A stretch of DNA of 13,638 nt from an uncultured Eubacteriales bacterium (GCA_900321515.1 ONWI01000038.1:1-13638); one strand, 5' to 3'. Positions 1 to 6,999 are shown, counted from the stretch's first letter. A program made the numbers and translations. Notes: generated by a model not told the origin, from the sequence alone.

Positions 1-194
1 GGCGGAGCCGAGCGAGCGAAACGCACCCGGACAAAAATCGGGGTCGGGCGAATACCGGAATCATAAAAATCCAAATCCGTCCCTCCCGGCTGGAGAAAAA
101 AGCACCGGCTTAAAATGCGCAAGCCCCGTATTATCAACTTTTTTCATATTTTACAATCAGCTAATCAAAAAATATTACAAAGGAGAACTTAAAA
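1..194. other. Leading non-coding or gene-end region
   Basis: No gene is supported here. The first ~120 bases are GC-rich and purine-rich, and the rest is AT-rich leader DNA. A plus-strand frame open from base 3 ends at a TAA at 111-113 and could be the tail of a gene beginning outside the window, but its translation resembles no family I know. A 28-residue minus-strand reading frame also exists but lacks a convincing context. A TACAAT at 152-157 could be a -10 box for the downstream YlbF gene, but no good -35 box accompanies it. Confidence 0.4.
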
Positions 195-599
195 ATGACA
201 ATCATCGAAATGGCAAGAGAAATGGGTAAGCTCATTCAGGAATCAGACGAGTACAAGGCTCTGATGGAGGCAAGAACCGCAAGCGACAACGACGAGGAAC
301 TTCAAAAGCAAATCGGCGAATTCAATCTCATCCGCATGAAGATGGAAATCGAATCCTCCAAGCCCGAACCCGATCAGAACAAGGTTGACGAGCTCAACCA
401 GCAGCTTATGGGCATTTACACTTCGGTTATGGAAAGCGAAAACATGGTCGCATTCAACAAGGCAAAGGACGTTGTGGATCACCTGATGAATCACGTCACT
501 GCCATTCTCACAGCAGCCGTAAACGGCGAGGATCCCGACACCTACGATCCCGACGCCGCATGCACAGGCGACTGCTGCTCCTGCGGAGGCTGCCACTGA
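195..599 (+). CDS. YlbF/YmcA-family protein with Cys-rich C-terminal tail
   Basis: This 134-residue, mostly alpha-helical, charged protein matches the YlbF/YmcA (Com_YlbF) family in length and pattern. The helical region spans about residues 3-110. The last 12 residues contain five cysteines (C123, C127, C128, C130, C133) before a terminal His. In Bacillus, YlbF, YmcA and YaaT form a complex that carries Fe-S clusters and influences RNase Y-dependent RNA processing, so the tail may be a metal or cluster ligand; that role here is inference. The start is supported by AAAGGAG at 179-185, about 9 bases upstream of the ATG. The next gene begins 30 bases after the stop on the same strand, so the two are probably co-transcribed. 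In many clostridia a ylbF-like gene sits near miaB/mutS; no mutS is seen here. Confidence 0.85.
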   Translation: MTIIEMAREMGKLIQESDEYKALMEARTASDNDEELQKQIGEFNLIRMKMEIESSKPEPDQNKVDELNQQLMGIYTSVMESENMVAFNKAKDVVDHLMNHVTAILTAAVNGEDPDTYDPDAACTGDCCSCGGCH

Positions 600-629
600 T
601 TTCTAATTTGAAAGGGGCAATCTCTTAAA

Positions 630-2399
630 ATGTCAGGCAAAAAAAAGAAAAAATACATTGGCACTCAAAATAAAAAAGCAAGCCAAGGCAAACAAGCCGC
701 AGCTTCCAAAAAGATAAATTCCGGCAGCGCTTCCGCCGCGTTGGGAAAAAACGAACCGACAAAAACAGCAAGCACCGTACAGCCCCAATCCAAGCAAAAA
801 ATTCCACATTCAAAACAGTCTCCCCCACCCTCTCCGCTCTTTGATACCAACAACCTCATGGAGCTCTTCGCACGGGTCTTCCTTTTGTCGATGGTATTAA
901 TTTTCCCCCTCGCAATCGGGCCGGAAAAATACGGCAATATCACGCATTACAAGAATTCTGTGTTTTATGTGCTGGCCGCACTGGGACTCTGTTCTGTCAT
1001 AATCGCTATGATCGTGAAGGTAATATCCACGCCGAGCGATAAATTCAGCATTTCCTCGCCTAAATTCAACCTTCCGGATATTGCGGTACTGTTCTACTGG
1101 GGATTCCTCCTTATTTCGGCGCTCCTTTCGCCTTACAAGGATATCGCATTCAACGGGCAGGGCGTGCGCAACGACGGTTTTATAATACAGAGTTTCTATG
1201 TCGCAGTGTATTTTCTCATCTCACACCTTTTGAAACTGCGCAAATTCGACCTGAACATTTACTGTTTCGGTGCCGCAACTGTCGCAGGACTGGTGATGTT
1301 CCATTTCTTCGGCATAGATCTGCTGAACACCGGTTTTTCCAAACCCAACTGGGAGAGCGGACTGCTCTTTATGGGGCCGATGGGCAATATCAACCTGACT
1401 TCCTACTTTGTGACAGCCGCTCTGGTTTTAGCCGGGGGAATATTCATCACGAAGCAACAGCTGAAATTCGACAGGCACGGCGCTGTGATACTGAGCTGCT
1501 TTGCCCTTATGCTCTGGGCTGAGCTGAATCTGAACACCGACGCCGGAATAGTTGCTCTCGGAATTGTTCTGCTCGCGTCAATGCCTCTTATGCTGATATC
1601 ATTTGAACGGATCGGAAGATACCTTGCTGTGATGTCCACTGCTCTCGGAGTCATCGCATTCAACAGGCTTGTGGTCAAAACATGGATTCTTGAAGAGGAC
1701 TTCGGCAAGCTCGGATTCTATTTGATTTTCGCCTGCGCAATCACATGCGCCGCTGCTATCTTCATCTGCTTCGGCTTCAGACAGCAGTCGGTCAAGGCTT
1801 TAAAATCCAGGCTGGATAACACACTATCCCGCCGTAGACTGCTTATTGTCTCGCTTGTGATCGACGGACTGGCAGTCGCGGGAATATTCGCCGCCTCCTT
1901 CATCGCGGCAAAGAACCAGAAGAGCGGCGTTCTTTATGAATTCGGTCAGATGCTCTATCACGGCAATTTCAAAGACAAATTCGGTCACAACCGCATGTTC
2001 ACATGGAAGCGCACAATCAGACTCGTGGGCAAAAAGCCGATCTTCGGAAGCGGTCCCGATACCTTCTGCACAGTATTCAACGAAGCATTCGGCGAGGAAT
2101 CCAAGAAATTCTTCAACGGCAGAAATCTCGACAAGGCCCACAACGAATATCTTCAGCTGCTCATCTGTTCCGGCATAACCGGACTCGGCGCATTCCTGAC
2201 ATTTATCGGAAGCCTTGTCGTCAAGGCGTTCCGACACGCGACGGACAATTCATCGCTCGTGTGTTGCGGAGCCGCCGTAATAGCGTACGCGGTTCACGCG
2301 TTCTTCGGATATTCGCTGCCGATCAACACGCCTCTGATGTGGGTGCTTCTCGGACTCACAGGAGCCGCTGCCCGAAATAATCCCCAAAAAGCCCGGTAA
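630..2399 (+). CDS. O-antigen ligase/polymerase-like (Wzy_C) membrane protein
   Basis: This is a 589-residue polytopic membrane protein. Residues 1-75 are a Lys/Ser/Gln-rich, probably cytoplasmic extension. About 11-13 hydrophobic segments follow from residue ~77. The large loop before the last membrane segments carries the Wzy_C-type signature: G473-S-G-P-D-T478, then A503-H-N-E-Y-L-Q509. Members of this superfamily (WaaL, Wzy, and Gram-positive relatives) ligate or polymerise lipid-linked glycans at the outer face of the membrane. The substrate cannot be read from the sequence, and no glycosyltransferase cluster adjoins it, so a role in a cell-wall glycan or glycoprotein is only inference. 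The ATG is preceded by AAAGGGG at 611-617. A terminator follows the stop. The N-terminal codons contain an A8-G-A6 tract. Confidence 0.85.
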   Translation: MSGKKKKKYIGTQNKKASQGKQAAASKKINSGSASAALGKNEPTKTASTVQPQSKQKIPHSKQSPPPSPLFDTNNLMELFARVFLLSMVLIFPLAIGPEKYGNITHYKNSVFYVLAALGLCSVIIAMIVKVISTPSDKFSISSPKFNLPDIAVLFYWGFLLISALLSPYKDIAFNGQGVRNDGFIIQSFYVAVYFLISHLLKLRKFDLNIYCFGAATVAGLVMFHFFGIDLLNTGFSKPNWESGLLFMGPMGNINLTSYFVTAALVLAGGIFITKQQLKFDRHGAVILSCFALMLWAELNLNTDAGIVALGIVLLASMPLMLISFERIGRYLAVMSTALGVIAFNRLVVKTWILEEDFGKLGFYLIFACAITCAAAIFICFGFRQQSVKALKSRLDNTLSRRRLLIVSLVIDGLAVAGIFAASFIAAKNQKSGVLYEFGQMLYHGNFKDKFGHNRMFTWKRTIRLVGKKPIFGSGPDTFCTVFNEAFGEESKKFFNGRNLDKAHNEYLQLLICSGITGLGAFLTFIGSLVVKAFRHATDNSSLVCCGAAVIAYAVHAFFGYSLPINTPLMWVLLGLTGAAARNNPQKAR

Positions 2400-2413
2400 A
2401 TACTATCTCTTTT

Positions 2414-2453
2414 CGCGGTGTGTTCTCTGCAAAACGGAACGCACCGCGTTTTA
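2414..2453 (+). terminator. Rho-independent terminator after the O-antigen ligase-like gene
   Basis: A 12-bp stem (2414-2425 pairing with 2437-2448, one G-T wobble) encloses an 11-base loop and is followed by TTTTATT. It lies 14 bases after the stop codon of the upstream gene and separates that unit from the HAAS operon. Confidence 0.85.
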
Positions 2454-2514
2454 TTATAAATAATGTGTTTTGTTCATAATAGATAGAATATTCGGGTGTA
2501 AAGTCAGTAGAATA

Positions 2515-2543
2515 TTGACAAAGCCGCAAAATGATGTTATATT
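2515..2543 (+). promoter_or_regulatory. Sigma-A-type promoter of the HAAS-DUF4097 operon
   Basis: TTGACA at 2515-2520 is followed by a 17-base spacer and TATATT at 2538-2543 (consensus -35, five of six at -10). The predicted transcript starts near 2550, giving a leader of about 44 bases before the ATG at 2594. It lies just downstream of the terminator, so the operon is independently transcribed. Confidence 0.8.
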
Positions 2544-2593
2544 GATAATGATACGGTGAAAGCCAAATCTTTAGAAAAACGGAGGATAATCAC

Positions 2594-3448
2594 ATGACCA
2601 GAAGAGAGTATCTGACTGCGCTCAACCAGTATCTCGTCACAATGAGCGAGTCAGAAAAAACCGCTATTCTGAAAGAATATGACAATCATTTCCGAGAGGG
2701 ATTCGAGGCCGGCAAGACCGAAGCGCAGGTATGTGCGTCGCTCGGCACGCCATACGATGTTGCCAATGCCTTTTTGGAGGGTCGCCGCCCGAAGGTTCCG
2801 GTCTATCCGCCCAAACCCAAGCCTCAGACCGCTCAGTCGCAAACCCAGTCAGCACGGCCGCGTCCGCAGGGGTATTCCGCGCCGTCTTATCCCACCCAGC
2901 AGCAGTCGTACTCCGCGCCGTCTTATCCCACTCAGCAGCAGTCGTACTCCGCGCCGTCTTATCCCACTCAGCAGAAGTCGTACTCCGCACCGACTTATCC
3001 CACTCATTCCGAAGCGGAGTACTCCGCCCGTCCCCAGAGCAGACCGACACCGGCATACGTCGATTACAACCGTGCTGCCGAGGAAGAGTCTTTTCCTGAA
3101 AGAAAAAAACGTACAGGCAATTACAATACCACAGGTCTTATCATCGTGATCGCGCTTTGTGTTGTCTTGATTCCCACGCTTGGCAGCGCTATTGTGGGAC
3201 TGCTTATCACTCTTTACAGCCTTATAGTAGCGTTTCCCACCACCGGCGTCGCACTGATCGCGGCGGGAGGAGCGCTCAGCGCAAAAAGCTTCTGGGTATG
3301 TCTCGGTCTCATATTCATAGGCATATCTTTCCTCGCCTTAACCGGACTTATTGTTATGGCAGCTATCGAAGGCACCAGACTCTTTGTCAAGCTGATAAGA
3401 TACGTCATTAGGGAATGCAAGAAAATGATAAAGGAGGGTTCATTTTGA
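2594..3448 (+). CDS. HAAS-domain (DUF1700-like) membrane protein with tandem repeats
   Basis: The protein has 284 residues. Residues 1-62 form a helical HAAS/DUF1700-type domain, with the typical opening (TRREYLTALNQYL), a YDNHFREG segment at 29-36 and a LGTPYDVANAFL segment at 50-61. Residues 66-160 are a Pro/Gln/Ser/Tyr-rich linker containing three near-identical 12-residue repeats and one degenerate copy. About three hydrophobic segments follow (roughly 181-202, 203-229, 233-257), then a basic tail. HAAS proteins are generally signalling or regulatory membrane proteins, often encoded beside PadR-type regulators. None is visible here. The ATG is set by GGAGG at 2581-2585. The stop overlaps the TTG start of the DUF4097 gene, which implies translational coupling and a joint role in envelope sensing or homeostasis (inference). 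Confidence 0.85.
   Translation: MTRREYLTALNQYLVTMSESEKTAILKEYDNHFREGFEAGKTEAQVCASLGTPYDVANAFLEGRRPKVPVYPPKPKPQTAQSQTQSARPRPQGYSAPSYPTQQQSYSAPSYPTQQQSYSAPSYPTQQKSYSAPTYPTHSEAEYSARPQSRPTPAYVDYNRAAEEESFPERKKRTGNYNTTGLIIVIALCVVLIPTLGSAIVGLLITLYSLIVAFPTTGVALIAAGGALSAKSFWVCLGLIFIGISFLALTGLIVMAAIEGTRLFVKLIRYVIRECKKMIKEGSF
2873..3016 (+). repeat. 36-bp in-frame tandem repeat (12-residue protein repeat)
   Basis: Four consecutive 36-bp units start at 2873, 2909, 2945 and 2981. Units 1 and 2 differ at two bases, units 2 and 3 at one base, and unit 4 is diverged in its second half. Each encodes a YSAPSYPTQQQS-like dodecapeptide in the linker of the HAAS protein. The near-identity at the DNA level suggests recent expansion by slippage or unequal recombination. 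Confidence 0.95.
3431..3447 (+). promoter_or_regulatory. Ribosome binding site fixing a TTG start
   Basis: AAGGAGGG at 3431-3438 lies 6 bases before a TTG at 3445-3447. The in-frame upstream ATG at 3415 has no properly spaced site and lies inside the HAAS gene. The TTG overlaps the preceding TGA stop (3446-3448), an arrangement typical of translational coupling. Confidence 0.8.
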
Positions 3449-4413
3449 TTAGAAAAATTATCCTGGCAGTCACATTCGGTGCAATATTTGTCGTCACATT
3501 TGCGGCAGGCGTAGGATTTATCATTGCAGGCGTAGGAGATTTCTCTTGGGATATCGTCTCACAGTACGTTTCGATGAGCGACGTTACTATGATAAATGAC
3601 ACTCCGATAAGCAGCCTCTTCTCGTTCAGCGACCATTCCGAATATGTCGGCAGTCACGCCGAGGGACAGATCGGCTGCCCCACCTATGACGGCAGCATCA
3701 TATTTGAAAACATTGCCGAAGAACTGACCGTTACAGCTTCGCCTGACGAATATATCCATCTGACGGTTGACGGCAAGATAAGGTTGTCAAGCACGGTCAC
3801 AACAGCAAAAAATCTCACCGGTCAGAATATTCCCGACATTCAGTTTGAATTCAACAAAAGCACAGACGAGGCCATCATTAAAATACGCAAGCTGCGCGGC
3901 AAGGACATCAAGTTGGATGTAGCACTGCCGGCCGGATTCTCAGGTAGCATCAAAATGAAAAAAATTGCCGGCAAGATGGATCTGGATATTCCGCTCAACC
4001 TGGAAAATATTACCATAGAGGACGCGGCGGGCAATATCGAAACCACAGGTCTCAGCGCAAAAACCGCGGAAATCAGCGACATAGCCGGAAAGGTTATACT
4101 CAACACAGGCACATTCAGCAATATAAATATAAGCGATTCGGCGGGCAACGTCAACGCCAGCGGAACCATAGGCGGATTCAGGATCAACAACATCATGGGC
4201 AAAATAAAGCTCCAGTCCGATGCAGGTATTGCACGTAATTGCAGCATCAAAAAAATAATGGGCACCGTTGACATTAAACTCCCGGAGGGAAGCAAATTCA
4301 AGCTCACCAAAAAGGACATCGTAGGTATAGTTACCCCTCTCAAGGGTGACAAGAACGCCGATTACACCATCACAGTGGATGATATCGTAGGCAAGGTCAG
4401 CATCAGCAGATAA
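3445..4413 (+). CDS. DUF4097-family membrane-anchored beta-solenoid protein
   Basis: I chose the TTG at 3445 (322 residues) over the ATG at 3415 because of the strong ribosome site and overlapping stop. The N-terminus is a signal-anchor (basic IRK, then a hydrophobic stretch to about residue 30). The remainder is beta-rich. From about residue 174 it shows eight repeats built round an (I/A/S)-(A/M/V)-G-(K/N/T/I) turn, with glycines near 176, 196, 215, 234, 252, 273, 294 and 316, a period of roughly 20 residues. This is the expected look of the DUF4097 / putative adhesin fold, a single-stranded right-handed beta-helix type architecture. DUF4097 proteins, such as Bacillus LiaG and YvlB, are linked to envelope-stress operons. 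The partner here is the HAAS protein upstream. Ligand and function are unknown. Confidence 0.8.
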   Translation: MIRKIILAVTFGAIFVVTFAAGVGFIIAGVGDFSWDIVSQYVSMSDVTMINDTPISSLFSFSDHSEYVGSHAEGQIGCPTYDGSIIFENIAEELTVTASPDEYIHLTVDGKIRLSSTVTTAKNLTGQNIPDIQFEFNKSTDEAIIKIRKLRGKDIKLDVALPAGFSGSIKMKKIAGKMDLDIPLNLENITIEDAAGNIETTGLSAKTAEISDIAGKVILNTGTFSNINISDSAGNVNASGTIGGFRINNIMGKIKLQSDAGIARNCSIKKIMGTVDIKLPEGSKFKLTKKDIVGIVTPLKGDKNADYTITVDDIVGKVSISR

Positions 4414-4420
4414 AACAATA

Positions 4421-4471
4421 AGCGGAGAAGCATTACGGCAATTACGCCGGGCAGCACTTCTCCGCTTTTTA
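4421..4471 (+). terminator. Terminator of the HAAS-DUF4097 operon, possibly bidirectional
   Basis: A perfect 10-bp stem (4421-4430 with 4457-4466) is followed by a T run (4467-4470). A smaller hairpin (CGGC 4436-4439 with GCCG 4446-4449) sits inside the loop. The complementary strand reads the same stem followed by a weaker T-rich tract, so it may also end the convergent minus-strand unit whose last stop is at 4509. Confidence 0.85.
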
Positions 4472-4508
4472 ATTTTTGTATGCTGATCTCAGAGCCTGTT
4501 AAGTATTA

Positions 4509-4976
4509 TTATTTGTACTCCTTGGATGCGATGATATTGCCGTTCATGTCAATGTAGCGAACTATTACGGAATGCGTCTGAGGTACCTGCGCCTTGAACG
4601 AACGCAGCACGCTGTCGATGGAAGTCTCAAACGCCTTGCTTTCCAGGTGTTCGGCAAGCTCCTCCTTGCTCCTGGCAGCGTCCACAGCGACAGTGTAGAT
4701 GCACTTGTACACAACAGAATTTCCCTCGGCACCCACTTCGAGCTTCATCCCCTTGGACTCGTAGGTCTGGGAGAGCGCTTTGACCTGATCCTGGAATTCA
4801 TCCTCCTGCACCAGCTTTTCCAATTCGGTCAGAGTTTTTTCACCGCTCTGTGATGAAACCGTCTCCGCCGCATCAGATGACACGCTGTTGCCATTATTGC
4901 CGCAGGAAGCAATGGACAGGCACAGTCCGGCGCAAAGCAAAAACATGATAAACTTTCTTACAAAAACAGATTTCAA
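4509..4976 (-). CDS. Small lipoprotein, DUF4854-like
   Basis: The preferred start is a TTG at 4976-4974 (155 residues). It is preceded by GAAAGGGG at 4994-4987 and directly yields a compact lipoprotein signal peptide (KSVFVRKF, hydrophobic core, lipobox I-A-S-C25). The longer frame from an ATG at 5030 has no ribosome site and would put 18 extra residues before the signal. After a Ser/Gly-rich linker, residues ~48-155 resemble the DUF4854 domain of clostridial and bifidobacterial lipoproteins: LEKLVQEDEFQDQVKAL, then a GNSVVYKC strand and a final strand ending NGNIIASKEYK. The protein should be anchored on the outer face of the membrane. It follows ychF on the same strand, about 60 bases after the ychF stop, so co-transcription is possible. 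Its function is unknown. Confidence 0.75.
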   Translation of the reverse strand: MKSVFVRKFIMFLLCAGLCLSIASCGNNGNSVSSDAAETVSSQSGEKTLTELEKLVQEDEFQDQVKALSQTYESKGMKLEVGAEGNSVVYKCIYTVAVDAARSKEELAEHLESKAFETSIDSVLRSFKAQVPQTHSVIVRYIDMNGNIIASKEYK

Positions 4977-4994
4977 AATATACGTTCCCCTTTC
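4974..4994 (-). promoter_or_regulatory. Ribosome binding site and TTG start of the DUF4854-like lipoprotein
   Basis: On the minus strand GAAAGGGG (4994-4987) lies 10 bases before TTG (4976-4974). The competing ATGs at 5030 and 5003 have no purine-rich site upstream. The TTG places the charged n-region of the signal peptide immediately after the start. Confidence 0.65.
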
Positions 4995-5036
4995 ACAAAT
5001 CATAAAACTATATTGAGTACCTTTATTCATTAATAT

Positions 5037-6128
5037 TTACACATTAAAAAGGAAATGCACAACATCGCCGTCCTTCATGACATATTCTTTGCCCTCGGAG
5101 CGAAGAAGTCCCTTTTCGCGGGCGGCGGCCAGCGAACCGAGCTCGATGAGACTGTCGTAGTCAATGACCTCAGCGCGTATGAATCCGCGCTCTATGTCAG
5201 AATGTATCTTGCCCGCAGCCTGGGGAGCTTTTGTACCTTTGGTTATCGTCCATGCCCTGACCTCTGGCTGTCCCGCCGTCAGGAAGCTGATGAGTCCTAA
5301 CAGATGATATCCCGCGCGTATAAGGCGGTCGAGTCCCGATTCCTCCAGACCCATTTCGCTGAGGAACATGAGTTTTTCCTCAGGCTCCATGCCGCTGATT
5401 TCGGCTTCTATCTCCGCGCAGATGGGAAGAACTTCGCTGTTTTCCTCAGCCGCTATTTTCCTGACCACCTCAAGATAGGGGTTTTCCGTATCGCCGGAAA
5501 AATCATCCTCGCTGAGATTGGCGGCGTAGATTACCTTCTTGCTTGTGAGCAGCGCCACGGAAGCGAGCATCTCCTGCTCATCCTCGGTAAGAGTCATGGT
5601 ACGGACAGACTTGCCCGATTCCAGCACTTCTTTGACCCGCTCGAAAAATTCCACCTCAGCGGCAAATTTCTTGTCGCCCTTCATTGCCTTTTTTGAGCGG
5701 TCGATCTTGCGCTCAACAAGTTCCAAGTCGGAGAGTATCAGTTCCAGATTGATGGTTTCTATATCGCGGGCAGGATCAATGCTGCCTTCCACATGAATAA
5801 TGTCGTCATTTTCAAAGCAGCGCACAACATGCACTATCGCGTCGCACTCCCTGATGTTTGAGAGGAACTTGTTGCCCAGGCCCTCGCCCTTGCTCGCGCC
5901 CTTGACAAGACCCGCGATGTCCACAAATTCCAGAGGTGCATGGGTTATTTTCTCCGGATGATACATCTCGGCGAGCTTATCCAGCCGCTTGTCGGGAACA
6001 TCTACCACACCCACATTCGGTTCAATGGTGCAAAAGGGATAGTTCGCCGACTGCGCACCGGCATTGGTTATCGCGTTAAACAGCGTGCTCTTACCTACAT
6101 TTGGCAAACCTACTATGCCCAGCTTCAT
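5037..6128 (-). CDS. ychF: Redox-regulated ATPase YchF (OBG-family P-loop protein)
   Basis: The protein has 363 residues, the normal length for YchF. The P-loop G1 motif is G7-L-P-N-V-G-K-S14. It is followed by the family's FCTIEPNVG switch-I region, a DIAGLVKGAS(K)GEGLGNKFL G3 region, and NLSE in place of the NKxD specificity motif. That substitution is the hallmark of YchF/OLA1 and explains its preference for ATP over GTP. A helical coiled-coil insert occupies about residues 130-200, and a TGS domain fills the last ~85 residues. YchF associates with ribosomes and affects stress and redox responses. The ATG is preceded by AAAGGAAG. The gene lies between two lipoprotein genes on the same strand, with 65 bases upstream and 60 downstream. 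Confidence 0.97.
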   Translation of the reverse strand: MKLGIVGLPNVGKSTLFNAITNAGAQSANYPFCTIEPNVGVVDVPDKRLDKLAEMYHPEKITHAPLEFVDIAGLVKGASKGEGLGNKFLSNIRECDAIVHVVRCFENDDIIHVEGSIDPARDIETINLELILSDLELVERKIDRSKKAMKGDKKFAAEVEFFERVKEVLESGKSVRTMTLTEDEQEMLASVALLTSKKVIYAANLSEDDFSGDTENPYLEVVRKIAAEENSEVLPICAEIEAEISGMEPEEKLMFLSEMGLEESGLDRLIRAGYHLLGLISFLTAGQPEVRAWTITKGTKAPQAAGKIHSDIERGFIRAEVIDYDSLIELGSLAAAREKGLLRSEGKEYVMKDGDVVHFLFNV

Positions 6129-6193
6129 ATTTAATCAGTCTTCCTTTCAAAAGCAATTATCAATTGTGATTATTTACGCGCCGTTTGATTCTG

Positions 6194-6883
6194 TTAATCA
6201 TTAAATGTAACGCTGCTTTCCGAATCCTCGGATTCCTCAGAGGAAACGGACTGAGCGTCGGAGTCGGATACAGGCGCGACATTGGTGAAGTCGCCGCTCT
6301 CCACCATTGAATTTGCGTCATTGATGAAGCCCATCATAATATTGAAGCTGGTGGTATCAAGAATGATGTACCATTTATCCTTTTCCCTTGTCAGGTTGAC
6401 CCTGCATTCGGTAGTTACATGTTTAGCCTCAGACATCTCGGACTCACGCACGATTTCTTCCACCAAAGCCTCGCGCATTTCCTCGGCTGTTATTTTTGCT
6501 CCGCCAAGCACTTTATCGACATAATTATTGGTGACGGTTGACGCTGCTCGTGAATAAATATCTCGCAGATCCACAGTGGTTACATTCAACACAGCCGCTC
6601 CGTTGGCTCCCGACGTCTGAATGTCAACTATTTCTATCTCGATGGTTTTTGACACAGCGTCAACTATCTTCCGCGTGCCGCTGCGGTCGCCGCTGTCAAA
6701 GCTCAGTCCGTCGAAATCCTTGACGTAATTGAACGCGGCCTTGTAGTCGCAGTCGTTCATTCTTTTGTTGAAGCGCTTTATCGCCTGCTCGGGAGTCTCG
6801 GCGTCATTGCAGGCACAAAGCAGAAGCAGCGCCGCCGTCAGTATAAAGGCTGCCACTGCCCTGATTCTTGCTCTGGATTTCAA
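6194..6883 (-). CDS. Predicted lipoprotein with an NTF2-like fold pattern
   Basis: The 229-residue protein starts at TTG (6883-6881), preceded by AGGGGGAAG. A basic n-region (KSRARIR), a hydrophobic core and a lipobox L-C-A-C25 form a lipoprotein signal. The Cys at the -2 position is unusual. Residues ~30-185 begin with TPEQAIKRFNKRMNDCDYKAAFNYV and end with a KDKWYIILDT strand, a layout seen in NTF2-like / DUF4878-type extracellular lipoproteins; that assignment is by pattern only. The C-terminal ~30 residues are an acidic Ser/Glu-rich tail. It lies downstream of the 840-residue lipoprotein gene but is separated from it by 218 bases containing two inverted repeats, so co-transcription is uncertain. 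No function can be assigned. Confidence 0.75.
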   Translation of the reverse strand: MKSRARIRAVAAFILTAALLLLCACNDAETPEQAIKRFNKRMNDCDYKAAFNYVKDFDGLSFDSGDRSGTRKIVDAVSKTIEIEIVDIQTSGANGAAVLNVTTVDLRDIYSRAASTVTNNYVDKVLGGAKITAEEMREALVEEIVRESEMSEAKHVTTECRVNLTREKDKWYIILDTTSFNIMMGFINDANSMVESGDFTNVAPVSDSDAQSVSSEESEDSESSVTFND

Positions 6884-6901
6884 TATTATATTCTTCCCCC
6901 T
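6881..6901 (-). promoter_or_regulatory. Ribosome binding site and TTG start of the 229-residue lipoprotein
   Basis: On the minus strand AGGGGGAAG (6901-6893) precedes TTG (6883-6881) by 9 bases. No in-frame ATG lies nearby that would preserve the signal peptide, so TTG is the likely initiator. Confidence 0.7.
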
Positions 6902-6931
6902 GTTTAAATAATTGCATCATAATATCAGACG

Positions 6932-6969
6932 GCAGACGGCATTGTTCAATAAAGCAACAAGCCGTCTGC
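6932..6969. repeat. Hairpin-forming inverted repeat upstream of the 229-residue lipoprotein gene
   Basis: GCAGACGGC (6932-6940) plus TTGTT (6942-6946) pairs with AACAAGCCGTCTGC (6956-6969), giving 14 base pairs with one bulged A and a 9-base loop. GACGG is also directly repeated just before the left arm. No T run follows on either strand, so this is a poor intrinsic terminator. It lies about 50 bases before the TTG start and could act as a leader structure or operator. Confidence 0.75.
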
Positions 6970-6999
6970 AACTTCACTTATTCATAATTGTATGAGAGA

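Noticed and set aside
150..178. TTTACA-17-TATTAC as a promoter for the YlbF gene
   Set aside because: The transcript would start at about 185, inside or after the ribosome binding site, leaving the mRNA without it.
2873..3016. Regular repeats that could suggest a CRISPR array
   Set aside because: The units are directly adjacent without spacers, are a multiple of three, keep one reading frame and encode a peptide repeat inside a well-supported gene.
3415..3444. ATG at 3415 as start of the DUF4097 gene
   Set aside because: It lies inside the HAAS gene without a spaced ribosome site and would prepend a hydrophilic leader. The TTG at 3445 has an AAGGAGGG site six bases upstream.
3840..4352. Minus-strand open frame (170 codons) within the DUF4097 gene
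   Set aside because: Hydrophobic shadow of the beta-repeat gene; no ribosome site, and the sense frame is clearly the coding one.
6932..6969. Intrinsic terminator for the 840-residue gene
   Set aside because: The stem is strong but no T run follows it on the minus strand.
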